DNA of 64,000 nucleotides, taken from contig JAVIYP010000009.1 in the NCBI GenBank assembly GCA_031323845.1, positions 1-64,000 on the forward strand. The letters run 5' to 3'. Positions 1-8,661 of the stretch are shown here, one piece after another. The position numbers and the translations under genes were made by a program. This DNA is from PUPG01 sp031323845. GTDB lineage: Bacteria > Bacteroidota > Bacteroidia > Bacteroidales > UBA7960. Position 1 is the stretch's first letter; every line of letters starts with the position of its first letter. The notes under the pieces are model-generated. The model was not told the DNA's origin and did no database searches. It saw nothing but the letters and a program-made list of their open reading frames with translations.

Positions 1-175
1 GCTTAATCCTGGCATCTTCCGTGATGGGGCGGGTCACATCGCGAACGTCTCCGTTGACAGTTACCGACAATACATTACGGGCAAGGCCTTCCGAAATACT
101 TTTGGCAATATCCAGTCCGGTAATCCCGGATTCATATTCTTTGACAGTGTTATCGGGTAAGGTAATCTTTATCAT
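1..175 (-). CDS. thrS: Threonyl-tRNA synthetase, N-terminal fragment
   Basis: Only the first 58 codons lie in the window; the gene runs off the left edge. The translation begins MIKITLPDNTVKEYESG and continues with GLDIAKSISEGLARNVL and VNGDVRDVTRPI, which is the TGS domain that opens threonyl-tRNA synthetases. The enzyme charges tRNA-Thr in the cytoplasm and edits mischarged Ser. The start is the ATG at 173-175, about 20 bases downstream of a -7 box at 203-196. The catalytic and anticodon-binding parts are not visible, so the call rests on the TGS domain alone. TGS domains also occur in RelA/SpoT and Obg-type proteins, but not at the extreme N-terminus with this sequence. Confidence 0.88.
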   Translation of the reverse strand, partial: MIKITLPDNTVKEYESGITGLDIAKSISEGLARNVLSVTVNGDVRDVTRPITEDARIK

Positions 176-195
176 TCCAGGCGTTTTTTAGCCCG

Positions 196-203
196 CAAAG
201 ATA
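196..203 (-). promoter_or_regulatory. Bacteroidota-type -7 box for thrS
   Basis: On the minus strand the bases read TATCTTTG, an exact match to the TAnnTTTG -7 consensus of the Bacteroidota primary sigma factor. It lies about 20 bases before the thrS start codon, giving a very short leader. No clear -33 TTG was found at the usual distance. Confidence 0.5.
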
Positions 204-313
204 CAAAAAAAAATTGGTATTTAAGAATCTGATTTTGTTGATAAATATAAAGAAGTCATCAGTCCTGCAGCAGCGCAAAACCTTAGCTTTGTGAGAAAGA
301 TGAACAGGACAGC

Positions 314-1087
314 TTACATTCTTTTGATCAGCCTCAGGTGATGGGTGTATTGTTTGTTCTCGGCATCAAATATTCCCTGGTGGTCAATCCTGTCAATCCT
401 GACTTTTCCGTGTGCATGAATGACCATGCCGGGCTCGATGATCAACCCCACGTGAGTGATCAGCCCTTCCTCATTGTCGAAGAACACCAGGTCGCCGGGT
501 ACTGATTCATTAATGAGATGCACGGGTTCTCCTTCCTGTGCCTGCATGGAAGCATCACGGGGTAAGATTTTGCCCGATAGTTTAAACACCTGCTGCACGA
601 AGCCGGAACAATCCAGTCCAAAAGCAGATCTGCCCCCCCAGAGATAAGGTGTATGGAGAAACTTACGTGCATGAATCATCATCTCGTCCCGGTCAGGATC
701 TTGCGTGTTCGTTGTCCCGCCGCTGTAACGGTATTTTTTCCCGTCAAGGTTCATGCAGCCTTCGTGATCAGCATAAAGATCGCTCCCTGCACTTAAGGTA
801 AAAGTTGAGTCCGTGCCTGTTTCCGTGATTTGTGCCAGAAGGGTAGTGGTGATCAGCCGTTTGCTGTTCATCAGCTTATTATACCTGGCTTCATCAAAAA
901 AGAATGCCTGGTTTTTTGCCAGCCATCCTTTATATCCATCATACAGGTGTTCTATCATACACCATTCACGGTGTTGTTCAAGCACCCTGAAGCATTCTCC
1001 AAAGAGAAGCTGGCTTACCATTTCGCTTTTATGATCGGGTTTCTGCCTCAGGGCAGCTACGCTTAACAGGCATATTCCGTAGTGCAT
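314..1087 (-). CDS. NlpC/P60 family cell-wall peptidase
   Basis: A 257-residue protein with an N-terminal SH3-like region (about residues 1-120) and a C-terminal NlpC/P60 cysteine peptidase domain. The catalytic Cys is C160 in LDCSGFVQQVF, the His is H212 in THVGLII, and a third polar residue is H224 or H226 in VIHAHG. Family members cut the D-Glu to diamino-acid bond in peptidoglycan stem peptides. The start at 1087 (MHYGICLLSVAALRQ) was chosen because it matches the usual start of this Bacteroidota subfamily and because a longer frame would run into the divergent gene beginning near 1188. No signal peptide is evident, so it may act on imported muropeptides in the cytoplasm or be exported by an unrecognised route. 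Confidence 0.85.
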   Translation of the reverse strand: MHYGICLLSVAALRQKPDHKSEMVSQLLFGECFRVLEQHREWCMIEHLYDGYKGWLAKNQAFFFDEARYNKLMNSKRLITTTLLAQITETGTDSTFTLSAGSDLYADHEGCMNLDGKKYRYSGGTTNTQDPDRDEMMIHARKFLHTPYLWGGRSAFGLDCSGFVQQVFKLSGKILPRDASMQAQEGEPVHLINESVPGDLVFFDNEEGLITHVGLIIEPGMVIHAHGKVRIDRIDHQGIFDAENKQYTHHLRLIKRM

Positions 1088-1187
1088 GGCGTCGTGTGTT
1101 TTCTGATGGATAAAAGTAAGGTTTTCCTGATATCCTGACAAGTGTGCAGGCATAAATAAATTTTGTAAATTCGTTTTCTTGAATGTT

Positions 1188-3272
1188 ATGCCTATGAAAC
1201 ATTTAGTATACTGGCTGCAGCAGCATCTCAGCAACATGAGCAAGACCATACTGATCCTGATCAGTATCGTTCTTTTGGTACAACTTTTCCCGAGGCAACC
1301 GGGCTTTGACTATGAGTATCAGCAGGCAAGGCCATGGCTGTACGACGATCTGATCGCCCCATTCAGCTTTGCCATCTTAAAAAGCAATGAGCACCTTGAA
1401 GCTGAGCGTCAGGCTGTGACAGAGGCTTTCCTTCCGTTTTTTTCACGGCGCCCGAATGTCGCTGACAGCGTCATTGAAGTGTTTGAGGAAACTTTTGCGG
1501 CTGCATGGCACCAAAAGCATCAGGACCAAAAACAGGCCATGAAGCAGGAAAGTCTTGAAACGGGTGTTAGCCTGCTGCGCCATTTGTATGAACGGGGTAT
1601 TATTTTTCTTGAAGAGGATTTCAGGGATAAGTCCGGGGATTTTAACATCCGCCTGGTTGAAAGGAATGTGGCTTCGGTAAAGCGATTGAACGACTTTTAC
1701 GCTGTTCAGGATGCTTTTCTGTATATTCTCGATGTGCTGGAAAACAAGGAGGATGCCGTTGATGTGCCCTTACTACAATCATTGCTGCAGGCAAGTCTTC
1801 AGCATAATGTCTTTTACAACGAGGAACTGACTCAGCGTACCCTCGATGCGGAACTTGCAGCAATTCCTGCCAGCAGGGGTATGGTGCAGGAGGGTGAAAA
1901 AATCATCTCCAAAGGCGAGCTGATCTCACCCGCCACATACCAGATCCTCGAATCTTTCAAAGCCGAGTACCAGCGCCAGGTAGGTGATTCGGCCATGCAA
2001 ACCCTGCTATACTTCGGCCAGTTTCTGCTGGTTAGCATTTCCATGGTCGTGCTGATGCTGTTCCTCTATGTTTTCAGAAAGGACGTGTTCATTGATAACC
2101 GACGCATATTACTCATTCTTATGTCGGTTTTACTGATGGTGTTCACCACCAGCATCATCATAAGAAACAATGTTGAATACCTCTACCTGGTGCCGGTATG
2201 CATCGTACCCATCATCATCAGGGCATTTTTCGATAACCGCCTGGCCCTCTACATACACATCATCACCATTATCCTGATCGGATTCCTGATACCGCGCAGC
2301 TTTGAATTCGTGTTTCTTCAGTTTCTGGCCGGTATTATTGCCATACTCAGCATGGCCGATCTGCGTCGCAGGTCTCAGTTATTTTATACGGTAACCCTGA
2401 TACTCCTGACCTATTGTGCGGTCTATTTTGGCTTGTCGCTGGCACATACCGGATCTTTTGACAACCTTTACTGGCGCGACTTTGCATATTTTGCCGGCGG
2501 GGCCTTCCTTACACTTTTTGCTTATCCGCTGATCTTTCTTTTTGAGAGGATGTTCGGCTTGCCTACGGATTTCTCGTTGCTCGAGCTGGCCGATACCAAC
2601 AACACCCTGCTGCGCAAACTGGGCATGCAGGCCCCCGGAACGTTTCAGCATTCCTTACAGGTGGCCAACCTGGCCGAGGAAGCCGTCATAGCCATTGGCG
2701 GAAACAGTTTGCTCACCCGGACCGGAGCTTTATATCACGACATCGGAAAAATGAAAAACCCGCTCTATTTCATCGAAAATCAAAGCTCCGCCTATAACCC
2801 GCACGATGAAATCTCTTTCCGTGAGAGTGCACGGGTGATCATTGACCATGTTATTGATGGTATTGAAATGGCTCGTAAACACAAACTTCCGGAGTATATC
2901 ACAGACTTTATCAGAACACACCACGGCACCACCACCGCCCGTTATTTCTATACGATGCAGGTGAAAGACAATCCCAACGAAGAGGTGGAGAAGTCGGATT
3001 TTGTTTATCCCGGGCCGCGTCCTTTCAGCAAGGAAACGGCTGTGGTCATGATGGCCGACTCTGTGGAGGCGGCATCGCGAAGCCTCGGAAAACCCAATGA
3101 GGAGTCAATCAGCCGCCTTGTTGATAGCATTATTGATACGCAGGTCATGGAGAAACAATTTGACAATGCCGACATTACGTTCAAAGACATCACCACTGTC
3201 AAAAGCATTCTGAAAAGGATGCTGCTCAATATCTATCATGTACGTGTGGCTTACCCTTCGCAGGCAAATTAG
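1188..3272 (+). CDS. 7TM-HD family phosphohydrolase (PgpH/YqfF type)
   Basis: A protein of about 694 residues with the three-part plan of PgpH: one N-terminal membrane helix (about 20-37) and a large extracytoplasmic 7TMR-HDED region, then a bundle of about seven membrane helices (about 280-450), then a cytoplasmic HD phosphohydrolase domain. The HD pair is in ALYHDIGKMKN (about residues 517-518); other metal ligands are expected in FQHSLQVANLAEEA and RTHHGTTT. PgpH proteins of Firmicutes hydrolyse cyclic di-AMP to pApA, and length and domain order fit. The substrate here is inferred from the family. Three in-frame starts are close together (TTG 1179, ATG 1188, ATG 1194); ATG 1188 is given. 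The gene is divergent from the NlpC/P60 gene with about 100 bases between them. Confidence 0.88.
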   Translation: MPMKHLVYWLQQHLSNMSKTILILISIVLLVQLFPRQPGFDYEYQQARPWLYDDLIAPFSFAILKSNEHLEAERQAVTEAFLPFFSRRPNVADSVIEVFEETFAAAWHQKHQDQKQAMKQESLETGVSLLRHLYERGIIFLEEDFRDKSGDFNIRLVERNVASVKRLNDFYAVQDAFLYILDVLENKEDAVDVPLLQSLLQASLQHNVFYNEELTQRTLDAELAAIPASRGMVQEGEKIISKGELISPATYQILESFKAEYQRQVGDSAMQTLLYFGQFLLVSISMVVLMLFLYVFRKDVFIDNRRILLILMSVLLMVFTTSIIIRNNVEYLYLVPVCIVPIIIRAFFDNRLALYIHIITIILIGFLIPRSFEFVFLQFLAGIIAILSMADLRRRSQLFYTVTLILLTYCAVYFGLSLAHTGSFDNLYWRDFAYFAGGAFLTLFAYPLIFLFERMFGLPTDFSLLELADTNNTLLRKLGMQAPGTFQHSLQVANLAEEAVIAIGGNSLLTRTGALYHDIGKMKNPLYFIENQSSAYNPHDEISFRESARVIIDHVIDGIEMARKHKLPEYITDFIRTHHGTTTARYFYTMQVKDNPNEEVEKSDFVYPGPRPFSKETAVVMMADSVEAASRSLGKPNEESISRLVDSIIDTQVMEKQFDNADITFKDITTVKSILKRMLLNIYHVRVAYPSQAN

Positions 3273-3392
3273 AGGATGCTTCGCTCTGATCGGTTTTTCT
3301 CTGGTGCCTAAAAATAACTGTCGTAACGATGGCCTCGCGGAAACGAAATTAAAGATCTGCACCCTGACGGCTATAACGGTGCTGAACAGCCA

Positions 3393-4067
3393 TTAGACGT
3401 CTGGATTGTCGGGGAGCAGTTTTATCAGGTAATCCCGGGCTTCAGGACCGGTGTTGAACAGAAGGTCCGTAACACTGAGGTCAGGAACAAACCCGTGTCT
3501 GTCAGAGAAAACCTGCTGGTAAAACGGCCATTTCGACAGTCCGGGAGCTTCACGCCGTTGGGCTTTCGGTGAAAAACAGTTTCGCAGGTCGGTAACTCCC
3601 TCAGTCTTTTTTTCGTAGGTGTCTGTGAAGCTAACATGCGCATCTATGCCAAGTTCCCTGCAAAGAACCTTCAATAATTCGTGATTGAAGGCCCACAGTT
3701 GATCCGGAGGGGGCTGATGATACAAAGGAGCCAGCAGGTCCGAGTAATAAAAGAAATACGGAGATTTGCTGTAGGCACTAACTATGCTGCGCCAGTGTTT
3801 CTTTTGCCAGTTTTCGTGATCGCTGACGATCACATCCGCCGTTTTGGTGTGGTTGCCATGAGGCTTTTTCACGGGTATGGTCAGATCGAGCGGACCGTTT
3901 GCCAGCATAAGCCTGCACCTGTTACGCCAGCTTTGCCTGGGGTAGGTTTCATGGAGTTCAACATAAACCTTATGTGCCCTGACAAGATACGCCATGTATT
4001 CAATTGGCGGCAGGTAGGCCGTCGTCAGCAATATTGCCGGTGAAAAGCTATGTAGTTTATGAGGCAT
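3393..4067 (-). CDS. WbqC-like family protein
   Basis: A 224-residue soluble protein with the WbqC signature near its N-terminus (LLTTAYLPPIEYMAYL, then VYVELHETYPRQSWRNR and DLTIPVKKP). WbqC-family proteins are found in polysaccharide/O-antigen clusters in some bacteria and as stand-alone housekeeping-like genes in Bacteroidota; their biochemical role is not settled. Full length for the family. It lies tail-to-tail with the PgpH-type gene and next to a non-coding stretch on its 5' side. No signal peptide or membrane helix is seen. Confidence 0.8.
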   Translation of the reverse strand: MPHKLHSFSPAILLTTAYLPPIEYMAYLVRAHKVYVELHETYPRQSWRNRCRLMLANGPLDLTIPVKKPHGNHTKTADVIVSDHENWQKKHWRSIVSAYSKSPYFFYYSDLLAPLYHQPPPDQLWAFNHELLKVLCRELGIDAHVSFTDTYEKKTEGVTDLRNCFSPKAQRREAPGLSKWPFYQQVFSDRHGFVPDLSVTDLLFNTGPEARDYLIKLLPDNPDV

Positions 4068-4646
4068 GTATGATTACTTATCGCCTGAACGTTTAATCGT
4101 ATTATCCGCGCAAAGCAGCTGTTCTCTGAAAACCTTCAGAGGGCAAGCCTGTCGCTGAAACCGCTTCGCTTTTCCATAAAAAAATTCATTCGTATTTGTG
4201 CAATTATGAATGAACAAAAATCATGTATCTTTGCTATACGGACGGATTCATGCATTATTGCGGCAGCAAGAAGCACACGCTCAGATAAAGCAAAGGTTGT
4301 TTTTTAGCTGGTTTGATTGCAAATTTAGCGTTTATTGTTCACAAAACTATGTTGTGAAATGCATCAAAACCTGTTGCTGGTTGAAGCCCTGTTGCAAAAA
4401 GCATCGTGGTCGGACAGCTTAGGCTCTGCGTGTCCTGTTCGGTGCATATTCTGTGCTAAATACTTAACTGAGCTAGCGGAAAAAAAACACTAAGTCTCAT
4501 ATTTTTCTGTAATGAAGAAGGATGCTGAGTATTGAGCAGGGACTAAGGTTAACGCACTGCTGAATTATGTGGTGAGTGCAAAACTGCCGTTTAATCCGGG
4601 TATCTGAAAGTTTCACCCTAATCATACATGAACAAAGCTTTATCCT
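4068..4646. other. 579-base intergenic region, possibly transcribed
   Basis: No convincing protein gene. It contains a good -7 box at 4226-4233 followed by about 400 bases before the nnr start. A 70-codon frame beginning at 4210 opens before this promoter and has no recognisable protein character, so it is not called. Downstream of the -7 box are several short G+C-richer stretches but no motif diagnostic of tmRNA, RNase P RNA, SRP RNA or 6S RNA that I can recognise. It may be a long leader of nnr or an unannotated small RNA. Confidence 0.4.
4226..4233 (+). promoter_or_regulatory. Bacteroidota-type -7 box without an adjacent gene
   Basis: The bases read TATCTTTG followed by C, an exact TAnnTTTG match. 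A TTTG at 4195-4198 is the nearest -33 candidate, but the spacing (27 bases) is longer than the usual 19-21. Transcription would start near 4240, about 400 bases before the next recognised start codon at 4647. Confidence 0.4.
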
Positions 4647-6164
4647 ATGAAAATCCTGAATGCATCACAGATACGTGCCATAGACGCCTACACCATAAAA
4701 CATGAGCCCATAGCTTCCGTTGATCTCATGGAGCGTGCCGCCGGTAAATGTTACGAATGGATACGGAGGCATTTCAGAAAACACAAGTCGGTGAAGATTT
4801 TTTGCGGGATGGGTAACAACGGTGGTGACGGACTTGTGATTGCAAGGATGCTGGCCGGTACGGGATTCCATGTAAATGTATACAAGGTGTTACATAGCGA
4901 CCAACCTTCTGCTGATTTTGCGGTTAATGAAAAAAGACTTAGGGGACTGAAAAATGTACACCTCGAAGAGATCGCCGGCTCCAGCGATTTTCCGGTTATT
5001 GAACAGCACGATCTGGTAATCGACGCCATGCTGGGAAGCGGCTTGACCAGACCCCTGGAGGGTTTGCTTGCTGCTCTTGTTCTGCATATTAACGCAGCCG
5101 GTGCTCCGGTGGTAGCTGTTGATTTTCCCACAGGACTTTTTTGTGAGGACAACCGGGGTAATGATCCCAGGTACATTATCAGGGCAGATTACACGCTGAG
5201 TTTTCAGTTTCCGAAACTGGCGTTTATGTTTGCCTCCAATGAAAGGTTTTTAGGCAAATGGTTTGTGATTGACATCGGCCTTCATCCCGCTGCCATTCGA
5301 GAAGCTGAAACCAAGCACTACTTTTTACAGGCATCTGATGTTGCACAGCTATACAGACCAAGGAGAAAGTTTGCCCACAAAGGGCATTTCGGACATGCGT
5401 TCCTTGCAGCGGGCAGCCATGGAAAAGCCGGGGCTGCTGTACTGGCAGCCAGGGCTGTTGTTCGCAGCGGCGCCGGTCTTCTTACGGTTCAGGTGCCCGG
5501 TGAGGCCTGCCAGGTCATCCAGACTGCGGTGCCTGAAGCCATGTGCATTGCTGATGGTGACCCTCATATCATTTCGGGGATGGGTGATCTGGAAAAGTAC
5601 AACGCTATTGGGATTGGCCCGGGTATCGGAACTCACGAGCAGACTGCCGGGGCATTGAAACTGTTGATTCAGAACACCAGTGTGCCCATGGTGCTTGACG
5701 CCGATGCCCTGAACATCCTTGCTGAAAACCCTACCTGGTGCGGGTTTTTGCCTAAAGGGTCAATTTTTACACCACACCCCGGAGAGTTTGACCGGATAGC
5801 CGGCAAAACCACTGATGATCACGAGCGGTTTGAAAAAGCAGTCGAAATTGCCCATCGTTTTCAGGTATATGTTGTGCTGAAAGGAGCTCATACACTCATT
5901 GCCTGTCCTGACGGCCGCTGTTTCTTTAATTCAACGGGTAATCCGGGTATGGCTACTGGTGGAAGCGGTGACGTGCTCACAGGGATGATACTGGCCTGGC
6001 TGGCACAAAACTATTCTCCGCTGCACAGCTGCCTCCTTGGTGTGTTCCTGCACGGCAGGGCAGGAGACCTGGCTGCAAACCGCAAAGGCTACGAAGGTCT
6101 TACAGCCGGCGATATAATTGAAATGATACCCAAAGCGGCAAAAACAACCCTGGGGCACCTGTAG
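4647..6164 (+). CDS. nnr: Bifunctional NAD(P)H-hydrate repair enzyme (epimerase and dehydratase)
   Basis: A 505-residue cytoplasmic fusion protein. Residues about 1-215 are the YjeF_N domain (NAD(P)HX epimerase), with MKILNASQIRAIDAYT at the start and the glycine-rich CGMGNNGGDGLVIARML. Residues about 235-500 are the YjeF_C/carbohydrate-kinase-like domain (ADP- or ATP-dependent NAD(P)HX dehydratase), with the nucleotide-site GMATGGSGDVLTGMI. Together they repair damaged hydrated NADH and NADPH. Length matches the bacterial fusion. The ATG at 4647 is the first in frame and starts directly with the conserved N-terminus. Confidence 0.93.
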   Translation: MKILNASQIRAIDAYTIKHEPIASVDLMERAAGKCYEWIRRHFRKHKSVKIFCGMGNNGGDGLVIARMLAGTGFHVNVYKVLHSDQPSADFAVNEKRLRGLKNVHLEEIAGSSDFPVIEQHDLVIDAMLGSGLTRPLEGLLAALVLHINAAGAPVVAVDFPTGLFCEDNRGNDPRYIIRADYTLSFQFPKLAFMFASNERFLGKWFVIDIGLHPAAIREAETKHYFLQASDVAQLYRPRRKFAHKGHFGHAFLAAGSHGKAGAAVLAARAVVRSGAGLLTVQVPGEACQVIQTAVPEAMCIADGDPHIISGMGDLEKYNAIGIGPGIGTHEQTAGALKLLIQNTSVPMVLDADALNILAENPTWCGFLPKGSIFTPHPGEFDRIAGKTTDDHERFEKAVEIAHRFQVYVVLKGAHTLIACPDGRCFFNSTGNPGMATGGSGDVLTGMILAWLAQNYSPLHSCLLGVFLHGRAGDLAANRKGYEGLTAGDIIEMIPKAAKTTLGHL

Positions 6165-6334
6165 CTGTCTGTAAGCCCAGGTAGCGCGCACCTGATCCGG
6201 TTTTTGATATCGGGTGTATCATGCCGGTTTTTTTGAATATTCTCTGTGAAAAAATCAAAAATCACTTATTGAACATGATTGATGTTTTATTGTTTCGTAT
6301 ATGCAAACCTTTTACGTGTTAATAACAGATAAAA

Positions 6335-8410
6335 ATGGCAACAACAAAAGTCAAAAAACAGATAACAGAGATTGTAAATCCTAAATATACTATTGAAAGC
6401 ATTAAGCCCGATAAGTTTAAATACTGGTATTACCTCATGGTGCTGGGTCGCAAGCTTGATGAAAAAGCCCCAAATTATCTCAAACAGGCACTGGGGTGGT
6501 CGTATCATGCGCCATATGCCGGACATGACGCTATTCAGCTGGCCATAGGGCAGATCTTTGACCGGGAAACGGATCATCTTTTTCCGTACTACCGGGACAT
6601 GCTAACTGCCTTATCTGCAGGAATTACCGCTGAGGAGATCATTCTTAACGGTATTTCCAAGGCTACGGATCTTGCGAGCGGCGGAAGACACATGTCGAAC
6701 CATTTTGCCAAGCCCGAGTGGAATATTCACAACGTTTCTTCATCAACCGGAAATCATACCTTACATGCTGCTGGTGTGGCGCGTGCCATGAAGAAATATG
6801 GTCATAAGGGAGTAGCCATCAGCTCACAGGGTGAATCATCAGTGTCGGAAGGCTATGTTTATGAGGCCATTAACGGTGCCAGCAACGAAAAGTTGCCTGT
6901 GATTTTTGTGTTTCAGGACAATGGTTACGGCATTTCCGTTCCCAAAAAAGACCAGACAGCCAACCGCAAGGCAGCCGATAACTTCCGGGGGTTTAAGAAT
7001 CTGCGCATCATTCATTGTGATGGCAAGGATGTATTGTCGTCGATGAATGCGATGCATGAGGCGCGGCAGCATGCCCTTGAAACAAGTGAACCGGTTATTG
7101 TGCACGCCAGCGTTGTTCGTATCGGTTCTCATTCAAACAGCGACCGTCATGATCTTTATCGCGATGAACGCGAGCTGCACTGTGTAAAGGCGCACGATCC
7201 TATGCTGAAAATACGGAAATTGCTGAAAGGGCAGGGGATTTATACGGATAAAGACTTTGAAGCTGTTGAGAAAGAGACAGATAAAGTAATCAGGGAAGCA
7301 CACAAAAAAGCCATGGCGGCTCCTGATCCCGATCCTAAGTCAATTCACGATTTTGTCATTCCCGAGCCTTACAAAGCTGAGAAATATCCTGACGGTACAC
7401 ATAATGCGACCGGTGAAAAGAAAAAACTGATCACAGCATTGAATGAAACCCTGAAGGCAGAGTTCCGGCATAATCCCGATACTTATATCTGGGGTCAGGA
7501 TGTGGCCTACAAGGAAAAAGGAGGCATTTTCAACGTTACCAAAGGTATGCAGCAAGAGTTTGGTATCGAGCGTGTGTTTAACGCCCCGATTGCAGAGGAT
7601 TTCATTGTTGGAACAGCCAACGGCATGAGCCGCTTCAACGACAAGATCCGCATTGTGATTGAGGGTGCAGAGTTTGCCGATTACTTCTGGCCGGCCATGG
7701 AGCAATACGTTGAAATGACCCATGATTACTGGCGTTCGAACGGTAAGTTTGTTCCCAATGTCACGATTCGTCTTGCCTCGGGTGGATACATAGGTGGGGG
7801 ATTGTACCATTCACAAACCACCGAGGGTGCTCTGACCACCTTCCCGGGTATTCGGGTAGTGTATCCCTCATTCGCCGATGATGCTGCAGGTTTGCTGCGT
7901 ACAGCCATGCGTTCGAAGGGGCCGACGCTTTTCCTCGAGCCCAAGGCGCTCTATAATGCCAGGCAGGCAGAAACTGTCGTCCCCGACGACTTTGAGGTTC
8001 CGTTTGGCAAAGCAAGAACGCGCCGCGCCGGAAAAGATCTTTCCATCATTACCTATGGAAATACAACGCACCTTAGTCTGCAGGCTGCGGAACAGCTTGC
8101 CAGGGATACCGGCAAGGAGGTTGAAGTCATTGACATACGCTCACTCATCCCTCTGGACACCGAAAGCATTTTGCAGTCGCTGAAGAAAACCGGTAAGGCT
8201 CTTGTGGTACATGAAGACAAGGTGTTTGGCGGTTTTGGCGGGGAGCTGGTGGCTCAAATTACGGAGTTTGGGTTTGAGTATCTTGATGCACCTGTAAAAC
8301 GTGTGGGTAGTACGTTTACCCCGGTAGGCTTCCATAAAAACCTGGAAGCAGCCATCCTGCCTTCAGCAAACAAGATCTATGAAGCTGCAAAGCAACTACT
8401 TGAATATTAG
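6335..8410 (+). CDS. Fused alpha/beta E1 subunit of a 2-oxoacid dehydrogenase complex
   Basis: A 691-residue fusion. Residues about 25-330 are the thiamine-diphosphate-binding E1 alpha domain, residues about 360-690 the E1 beta domain (transketolase pyrimidine and C-terminal domains). The alpha part keeps YYRDM, GGRHMSNHF and QDNGYGISVP; the expected GDG of the ThDP motif reads GES in QGESSVSEG. The beta part has QDVAYKEKGGIFNVT, NAPIAE, and the C-terminal EVIDIRSLIPLD. E1 decarboxylates a 2-oxoacid and passes the acyl group to the lipoyl E2. Fused E1 genes are common in Bacteroidota and are often annotated as branched-chain 2-oxoisovalerate dehydrogenase; E2 and E3 are not in the window, so the substrate is not fixed by context. 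Confidence 0.88.
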   Translation: MATTKVKKQITEIVNPKYTIESIKPDKFKYWYYLMVLGRKLDEKAPNYLKQALGWSYHAPYAGHDAIQLAIGQIFDRETDHLFPYYRDMLTALSAGITAEEIILNGISKATDLASGGRHMSNHFAKPEWNIHNVSSSTGNHTLHAAGVARAMKKYGHKGVAISSQGESSVSEGYVYEAINGASNEKLPVIFVFQDNGYGISVPKKDQTANRKAADNFRGFKNLRIIHCDGKDVLSSMNAMHEARQHALETSEPVIVHASVVRIGSHSNSDRHDLYRDERELHCVKAHDPMLKIRKLLKGQGIYTDKDFEAVEKETDKVIREAHKKAMAAPDPDPKSIHDFVIPEPYKAEKYPDGTHNATGEKKKLITALNETLKAEFRHNPDTYIWGQDVAYKEKGGIFNVTKGMQQEFGIERVFNAPIAEDFIVGTANGMSRFNDKIRIVIEGAEFADYFWPAMEQYVEMTHDYWRSNGKFVPNVTIRLASGGYIGGGLYHSQTTEGALTTFPGIRVVYPSFADDAAGLLRTAMRSKGPTLFLEPKALYNARQAETVVPDDFEVPFGKARTRRAGKDLSIITYGNTTHLSLQAAEQLARDTGKEVEVIDIRSLIPLDTESILQSLKKTGKALVVHEDKVFGGFGGELVAQITEFGFEYLDAPVKRVGSTFTPVGFHKNLEAAILPSANKIYEAAKQLLEY

Positions 8411-8600
8411 TGTTAAAACAAGGCTTCAATAACCGGAGCAGATCTCGATCCTTGTATTTCTCGCAGTTATTAGCTGCTCTCTCATAGTTTCGTGCTGTAT
8501 GTTGATATTTACGGGAAAACAGTATAAAGCTGCGTTTTCTTTTATTGATATAGCAGTATTTCAGGTACCCTGATTGTTAAGATACCTCTCCTGAAAAGAA

Positions 8601-8637
8601 AATGGCTGTTGCCGGATGAGGGCAGCAGCCATTTTTT
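8601..8637. terminator. Bidirectional intrinsic terminator
   Basis: AATGGCTGTTGCC and GGGCAGCAGCCATT form a stem of about 13 pairs with one G-T mismatch and a short loop. A T6 run follows on the plus strand and an A-rich run precedes it (8594-8602), so it can stop both the E1 gene (ends 8410) and the convergent aldehyde dehydrogenase gene (ends 8662). Confidence 0.8.
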
Positions 8638-8661
8638 GACAGGCCTCTAAAGAGCAGGTTA

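Noticed and set aside
4210..4422. 70-codon frame ending in a Cys-rich stretch
   Set aside because: It starts before the promoter box at 4226, has no conserved features and no plausible ribosome-binding context.
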